From Tetmemena sp. SeJ-2015 (taxonomy: Eukaryota > Ciliophora > Spirotrichea > Sporadotrichida > Oxytrichidae), in contig JAJKFJ010013200.1 of assembly GCA_027382625.1 (NCBI GenBank), forward strand, positions 1 to 11,781: a DNA stretch of 11,781 bases, given 5' to 3'. The stretch's first letter is position 1, and each line of letters starts with the position of its first letter. Positions 7,387-11,781 of the stretch are shown here, in pieces. The position numbers were made by a program, and so were the translations under genes. The notes beneath the pieces were generated by a model, which was not told the origin of the DNA, did not search any database, and saw only the letters and a program-made list of their open reading frames with translations.

Positions 7387-9794
7387 ATGAACTCACCATC
7401 CAATGATTCTTTTAAATAAATTCACATTTTATTTTAGATTATAGCGATAAAAAGCTCTCCTTCAGAGAATCTCAAAACCAGCTAAGCTCATTTAAAATGA
7501 TAAGAGGTTAACATTTTTATTAAATCTAACTCCCTCTCAGATGAAGATAATGGAGGATGCAGTTATCCTGATTTAAACATTTATACTGCAAACTAAAATC
7601 TAAATTAGCCTAACCAGGGTCCATAATATACACAAACTGTGTTTAATGAAGAAGAACAAAAAGAGAGATAATAAAATCCTTATAGTTTTAAATTAACATC
7701 AAACATTTTTTAGAGAGATTTTCTGACAGAAATCAAATGGACCTCGCTCTTTCAATGACGCAACCCCAGTCGATAATTCCAGAGTTGAAGATAACTAGTA
7801 TTGAAATAACTAGGACGGAATGGGTCAAAGACCGCTCTTCATAAATCAAATCATTAAAAGCATTTTCTCGTATTTATTTCTCATGTATAAATCTCTTTTG
7901 GACATAGAGTATTTGAGATTTAGAGTATCCTTCAAGGCAAAATCTAATCCCCTGGCTTAAGCTTTTACTCAGAGTAGCAAACTCCGAACGAGCCTAGCGA
8001 ATACGATTACAATCAAATTACTCTTTAAAACAAAGAGAGAAACTACAAAGTTATCAGAAGATTCTCGGACTTCTAGTCCTTAGTAGTGTAGTTGCAGCGA
8101 AAATACCTCGAATGCATAGTGCCGCCAATTTCCAACAAATCGGTATTTGACAAAATATCAGATGATGAGTCAGAATTTGTTAGAAAGAGGATTTCAGAGC
8201 TTACACAATTTTATTGAAATGAGATTAAATAAGAGTTAATGAAGACAATTTTTTGATAGGATAGCTTCGCATCCTCTTTTGTCTCAGACTTCAGAGTTAT
8301 ATGAGTTTCTGAGTGAGCCTGTCTTCTATCATTCGCAGCATGATTCAAAGTTGTCTTAGATTCAAGGATAGCTTTCATCTTTTTTCTCAAAAGTCAGTTC
8401 AACCACCTCTTCAATCAAGAAATACTGGTCCTCTGGAAATGGCACAGTTGCTATATTCATTTATATTTCAAATATTAAAAGGATATTTAAATAAAATGTA
8501 AGAGAAATCACTCTCTATATTTTGAAAGAATATAAAGATTGAATGATTGAGAGAAGCAAAATTAATAATTTCTATTTAAAAATGCGATAATGCACTAATT
8601 AATTTGCTAGAATGGGGATGATAGACAGCAGTCTTGAGAAGCATTTGAATCCAATTGATCAAAAATTAACAGAGGAGTACGAGCTGCACCTGCTTCATTC
8701 TACCCAAGAAATGATTAGCAATTTGAAAGCTATTAAAGCTAATCTTAAAACTCAAGTCACTAATTTATAGAGGACTGCTTAGGCTTACTACAAGTTGATT
8801 GCAGTCAAGAAGAATAAATAAAAGTTTACTCTTATTACATTGATACTTATGCGCTATTTATAGAAGAGACTAATTCAATAGGGAGTTTAGAGAAAGGAGA
8901 ATGGAGTAGATGAGGAGGATCTGTATTCAACTGAGTATTAGCAAGTTACAGACCAGCCTCCTAAGTTGAAAGACTTGGGGCCACAAGATGAGGATCAGCT
9001 GACTCTTGAATAGGCTGAAATGTAGTTTAAACACGTGTAAAAGCTCTCCTAATTCTTCAAAGTAGAATTCAATCTCGCCAAGGTGAGCTTTTATTTGAGG
9101 TACTTTCAGTCAGTCGAAGCCTCTTTTAAAATAAGAGCTGAGTTCATTGAAGACTATTAAAAGACTTTGAAAGAGGCGCCTAACCTCTAAGCTCTTAGCT
9201 TGGAATGGATTAATAAGTAAACCTATATTATAATTGTTTCATCACATAATTTAATTATAAGATTAAGCAATAAATTAAAATAATCATGAAATAAGGATGT
9301 AGGAAGAAATCCCCATGTACAGGAAGTATGGTGATATTTTTTAAACTTAGTAAACAGGTTTTAATATACTATTTTTCACTTTAAAATTATATTTTACTTA
9401 GAATATAATATTGATAAAAATTGTAAAGTATTATTAGTTTTATAACGGTTTAAAAGGACAAGATAATTGAGATAACAAGAAGATAAATTTAGGAGTACAT
9501 AATAATTAGTTAGGAGGCATCATTAGAGATTGTCAAAGTAGTCAGGATTCTGGCAGAAATCAATATGTCTTGGGTTACAGATCAAATATGACAACTCAAG
9601 TTTAGAACTAAGTAAACTCTAAAAATTCAAATTGTAGCATATAAAAATCTGAAAAGAATTTTAAATATCTTTAATTTTTTAATCTCTTTTAAAAATAGCC
9701 TCTCTAATCTTATTATTCTTGTTTATGGTAAATGTAAATAGAGTTAATTCGAATATTATTATTCTCATTGTAAAAACAATTCAAAAATGCTTGA
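7387..9794 (+). CDS. Gene D: second PX/BAR sorting nexin, interrupted by several IESs
   Basis: The gene starts at ATG 7387 (MNSPSND) and is assembled from about ten segments, giving about 620-640 residues. The PX domain lies at about 7760-8300. It has KVIRRFSDF (8047-8073, the PI3P-contacting RR-F), IVPPISNK (8116-8139), RKRISEL with the second conserved Arg (about 8182-8202), and DRIASHPLL (8255-8281). A helical, Gln/Glu/Lys-rich region (8552-9216) fits a BAR domain, so endosomal membrane sorting or tubulation is the likely role. The 3' end is uncertain. If the intron 9217-9295 is real the protein continues (MQEEIPMYRKYGDIF) and, after a further intron, reaches TGA at 9792-9794, although the last 40 codons look non-coding. 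If not, it stops at 9287-9289. It is clearly diverged from gene C. Confidence 0.75.
7405..7436 (+). other. Candidate IES in gene D, pointer GATT
   Basis: GATT lies at 7405-7408 and 7437-7440. Removal of 32 nt (AT-rich; no GT donor exists between the start codon and the break) gives MNSPSNDYSDKKLSFRES in one frame. With the insert retained the frame from ATG 7387 ends in TGA. Confidence 0.6.
7507..7540 (+). other. GT-AG intron of gene D (34 nt)
   Basis: This is a textbook short intron: GTTAAC donor, CTAAC branch-like element at about 7526-7530, and CCCTCTCAG acceptor. The phases match (1), joining KMIR to DEDNGGCSYPD. Confidence 0.75.
7685..7713 (+). other. GT-AG intron of gene D (29 nt)
   Basis: GTTTTAAATTAAC to TTTTTTAG, phase 1. 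Splicing joins QQNPYK to RFSDRNQMDLAL and removes a frame break. Confidence 0.65.
7835..7892 (+). other. Candidate IES at the PX start of gene D, pointer CTCTT
   Basis: CTCTT at 7835-7839 and 7893-7897 are in the same codon phase. Removing 58 AT-rich nt gives EWVKDRSFGHRVFEIQSI, a natural first PX beta-strand pair, and leads without a break into the RRFSDF strand. GT-AG options exist nearby (for example a phase-1 intron ending at 7909) but give a poorer PX start. Confidence 0.6.
8205..8244 (+). other. IES inside the PX domain of gene D, 8-bp pointer ACAATTTT
   Basis: ACAATTTT is repeated exactly at 8205-8212 and 8245-8252. Between them is a 32-nt AT-rich stretch with an in-frame TGA and no GT-AG option. 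Excision of 40 nt gives ISELTQFFDRIASHPLLSQ, which is the expected PX C-terminal helix and loop. It is the clearest insert in the window. Confidence 0.8.
8447..8551 (+). other. Probable intron between PX and BAR parts of gene D (105 nt)
   Basis: An in-frame TGA at 8540-8542 separates KKYWSSGNGT from RSKINNFYLKMRQ in the same frame. GT at 8447 and GAG at 8551, both phase 0, remove it. The interior encodes an unlikely hydrophobic stretch (VAIFIYISN). The boundaries are uncertain; a shorter 54-nt intron from 8498 (GTAAGAG) is also possible. Confidence 0.45.
8808..8861 (+). other. Candidate in-frame IES in gene D, pointer AGAAGA
   Basis: AGAAGA at 8808-8813 and 8862-8867 is in the same codon phase, 54 nt apart. 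The AT-rich interior has no TGA and encodes a hydrophobic run (FTLITLILM) that does not suit a BAR helix. Excision gives KLIAVKKRLIQQGVQRKE. Confidence 0.5.
9217..9295 (+). other. Probable intron near the 3' end of gene D (79 nt)
   Basis: Donor GTAAACC at 9217 and acceptor AAATAAG at 9295 are phase 2. Splicing joins LEWINK to MQEEIPMYRKYGDIF, skipping the TGA at 9287. A 45-nt alternative (acceptor at 9261) would keep that TGA as the stop. A following intron of about 114 nt (9358-9471, phase 1) would lead to DNKKINLGVHNNQLGG. Confidence 0.5.
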
Positions 9795-9980
9795 ACAAAT
9801 GTGAAATTTATTCCCTGAATGCGAAATAAGATACAGTTTTAAAAGTATATAAATTTAAAATCTTCAAAATATAATTAAAGATAAACAGAATTCAGCTGTA
9901 ATAAGAAACTTTAATTTTTCTATTCTTTAACAATCTTTTCAAAATTAAATTTACCTAAGCTGTAATAAGCATAATTTAAA

Positions 9981-11781
9981 ATGAGTGAAAATCTGGGCCA
10001 GCAAAATAGTCAATCTTTTGATTTTACAGAGGAGCAACCTAAACATCAAACTACAGACCACTTCATGATAAACACTGACGCGCCTTTATTAATTTTCTTT
10101 TATATCTCCTTGAATTGTGGAATCAGAAAATGCATTGCTAGATAACTAGCAAGAAAAAGAGCAAGAAAATATTCAAAGAATAACACCCCAGCAGTTGTAG
10201 CTAGATGCCTATCTCTAACTATTTCAGAGTTTTGTGGCTTAAAGCGGGCAGCAGGATGCATTCTAGTAATTCCTAGAAAATTAGAAGTAAGTCTTGATGC
10301 AGTAGTCTCAAACAATCAGAGAAGAGCAACTCAAAATCATGTAAGAGAGTTAAAGAGAATAGAGCTAGTTAGGGCAAGTAAAGTAAAGAACTGGATCTGA
10401 GGTAGAGAGTTACTGGGATGAAAAGAGGCGAGATCAAGGAGATAAATTTAGCATTGAATATATCTTTAAAAGGAGTCTTTGCAGATGGCTCGAATGGGGC
10501 AAGAACTGGAGGGGGAGGAAGCAGCATGACTTTTATGCCAAGGGAAAACCTAAAATCAAGTTTGAAAGTGTATTATCATATTATAAACTTCACGGAGGCT
10601 GGGAGAAGTAGTTCAGGAAGCAACACATTAGCCAGTTTGGGAAATAAATTTGACCCTTTCCCTTAAAAGTCTACTCTAAAAGTTATCTGTTTTTGTAATT
10701 AGACAAGCCCAAAAATAAGCTTCCTGATAAGGAGATGAATGATGAAAGAATTAAACGAATGAGAGCCTACCAGCAGTTTCTTCGCATTCAGGAAAATGAG
10801 AAAAATTCTAAAGGTCTCTTAGAAGACTTTGGAAGTAATGTTATTGATATCCTAAAAGTGCCAGTTTAAACTGTATCAAGGGTTCCTCAATATATCTAAT
10901 AAGGCACGAACCTTCTAACTACAGCTATTATGCCAGGTAGAAGTGCAAATGATAGGCATTCATCTCAAAATGCAAGCAATAGAAACTCTTTCATTTATTT
11001 ACTGCTCTTAAAAGATAAAGGGAAAGGATTCTTAGTTCCAGTAAGATGGCACCTAGTATTTACTTGGACAGGATAACAACAAAGGAATTAAGAAAGGAAA
11101 AGATATTTCAGAGTTGATGTACTAGAACTAACATTCCTCCTAACTTGACAGTGAGAGACTAAGCAGCAGTGTTCATTAAATTAAAATAGGGGGCGAGAGC
11201 ATGTCAAATCTAAGAAATTCTAGAATGAGTGAGATGCAAATAATCGTAGACTCCTCTCGAATTATCTAAATCACAGAGGATAGGAAAGATGGCTTTAAGG
11301 TGAAGATAAATTATAGATGATTACTATAATATCTATGGCTAAAGTGATAGCGAGGCAAGAGCAAGTATTGGAAAAGAATTTAATCTTGAACTGTAAGATC
11401 TCGATCCATAAGACAAGATATCAAAGAATGATAAAGAGTAAAATTTAAATAGGCTGGGTACTGAGATGGTACTTGGACAATAAAACACCTAGCCAAATAA
11501 GTTTGCGGTTGGTGATTGTCTGAATGAAGATAGAGATAAATATGGTGTCTATTTGCAGGAGGACTTCAACTATTCAGACTATCTTGGTGATTTGAACCTT
11601 CGATAAATTTAACTGAAGAAAGATAAGTCAAAGCGATTGATACCAATCTAGCCGGATTCAAACTTCAAAATTAGTTGGGATATGATAGGATTCTTTCTTA
11701 TCATTTACCAGGCCATGATGATTCCATACAGATTTTGCTTCAAATCAAAGGCTAAGGGTTATTACTTATACTTCGAGACAG
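9981..11781 (+). CDS. Gene E: cation-channel-like protein, N-terminal part (runs off the window)
   Basis: It starts at ATG 9981 (MSENLGQQNSQSFDF). After a short IES the frame is a long Gln/Glu-rich, probably coiled-coil stretch (10114-10400), then a basic, Trp-rich segment (10400-10634), then a long Ser/Asn/Asp-rich region. At the right edge LIPIQPDSNFKISWD leads into a hydrophobic segment (WDMIGFFLIIYQAMMIPYRF, about 11676-11735). The P-x-S-x-F-K-x-x-W-D entry and the I-P-Y-R exit are what S1 looks like in EAG/HCN/CNG-type channels, a family hugely expanded in ciliates. The family call rests on this one segment; the pore and nucleotide-binding domain would lie beyond the window. The cytoplasmic N-terminus of more than 500 residues is long for the family. 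The frame needs inserts at 10091, about 10635, 10986 or 11041, and 11287 removed. Confidence 0.68.
10091..10112 (+). other. Candidate IES in gene E, pointer AATT
   Basis: AATT at 10091-10094 and 10113-10116 is in the same phase. Removal of 22 nt gives INTDAPLLIVESENALLD and moves from the start-codon frame into the Gln-rich coiled-coil frame. There is no GT donor in the preceding exon near the break, so an intron is unlikely. Confidence 0.5.
10635..10682 (+). other. Stop-containing insert in gene E: 48-nt intron or 54-nt IES
   Basis: An in-frame TGA at about 10651 must be skipped. A 48-nt GT-AG intron (10635-10682, phase 2) and a 54-nt IES with GTTT pointers (10635-10638 and 10689-10692) both do so and rejoin the frame leading to LDKPKNKLPDKEMNDER. 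Confidence 0.45.
10986..11004 (+). other. Candidate 19-nt IES in gene E, pointer CTCTT
   Basis: CTCTT at 10986-10990 and 11005-11009. Excision replaces an unlikely FIYLLLL stretch by NSQKIKGKDSQFQQDG and needs no other correction downstream. The alternative is to keep it and splice a 31-nt GT-AG intron at 11041-11071 (GTAAGA to GGACAG, phase 0), which reaches the same downstream frame (DNNKGIKKGKDISEL). Confidence 0.45.
11287..11314 (+). other. Candidate IES in gene E, pointer AGATG
   Basis: AGATG at 11287-11291 and 11315-11319 in the same codon phase. Removal of 28 nt avoids a TGA and gives ITEDRKDDYYNIYGQSDSE. The 17-nt GT-AG alternative in this stretch has the wrong phase. Confidence 0.55.

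Noticed and set aside
8313..8501. 62-codon plus-strand frame with ATG
   Set aside because: Shadow of gene D; the PX-derived frame continues through it.
10100..10315. Minus-strand 71-codon open frame
   Set aside because: Antisense of the gene E coiled-coil exon; no support from neighbours.
10097..10400. Plus-strand frame resembling a degenerate histone H2A (TPAVVARCLSL...SEFCGL...VIPRKLE)
   Set aside because: Continuation of the gene E start frame past the 10091 insert. The overlapping frame is Gln-rich, runs on in phase into the clearly coding Trp-rich block, and explains the sequence better. The likeness is a coincidence of residue spacing.
10418..10666. Plus-strand 82-codon Gly/Ser-rich frame with ATG
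   Set aside because: Alternate frame of gene E. The frame in use connects on both sides to coding sequence.
1..11781. Pseudogenes or assembly frameshifts as the cause of the broken frames
   Set aside because: The breaks are not single-base changes. Each is an AT-rich insert, often with flanking repeats, and the sequence on both sides keeps good codon and domain structure.
1..11781. tRNA, rRNA, CRISPR, bacterial operon signals
   Set aside because: No cloverleaf, repeat-spacer array or Shine-Dalgarno pattern was seen. The intron structure and the code point to a ciliate nuclear genome.

Overview
The window reads as germline (micronuclear) DNA of a ciliate, most likely a spirotrich of the Oxytricha/Stylonychia kind. 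Under the standard code almost nothing is open. If TAA and TAG are read as glutamine and TGA is the only stop, five large genes appear: two on the minus strand (A and B, left), then three on the plus strand (C, D and E, right). Recognisable helices and domains (TPR, PX, BAR-like, channel S1) run straight through many TAA/TAG codons, which supports this code.

Layout. 77-2277 (-): gene A, a Gln/Asn-rich protein I cannot identify. 2278-2674: AT-rich spacer. 2675-4859 (-): gene B, a tetratricopeptide-repeat protein. 4860-4934: 75-bp divergent spacer with a CCCAT tandem repeat. 5011 (or about 4935)-7292 (+): gene C, a PX-domain sorting nexin. 7293-7386: short spacer. 7387 to 9794 (or 9289) (+): gene D, a second, diverged PX/BAR-type sorting nexin. 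9795-9980: AT-rich spacer. 9981 to the window end (+): gene E, the long N-terminal part of a protein whose first membrane segment looks like S1 of a ciliate voltage/cyclic-nucleotide-gated type cation channel.

The most notable point is how the reading frames are broken. Some breaks are GT-AG introns (about 30-150 nt). Others cannot be introns. They are short AT-rich inserts flanked by a 4-8 bp direct repeat. Removing the insert plus one repeat copy restores the frame exactly where a conserved domain needs it. The best cases lie in gene D: 8-bp ACAATTTT inside the PX domain, 5-bp CTCTT at the start of PX, and 4-bp GATT seven codons after the start. This is the structure of internal eliminated sequences (IESs) with pointer repeats between macronuclear-destined segments. 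I count about a dozen candidates. Those with 4-5 bp repeats are individually weak, because such repeats arise often by chance in AT-rich DNA. The pattern as a whole, and the 8-bp and 6-bp in-phase cases, are the argument.

C and D probably both work in endosomal membrane sorting through phosphoinositide binding (PX) and curved-membrane binding (BAR). A, B and E have no evident functional link to them. All exon and IES boundaries are by-eye calls.
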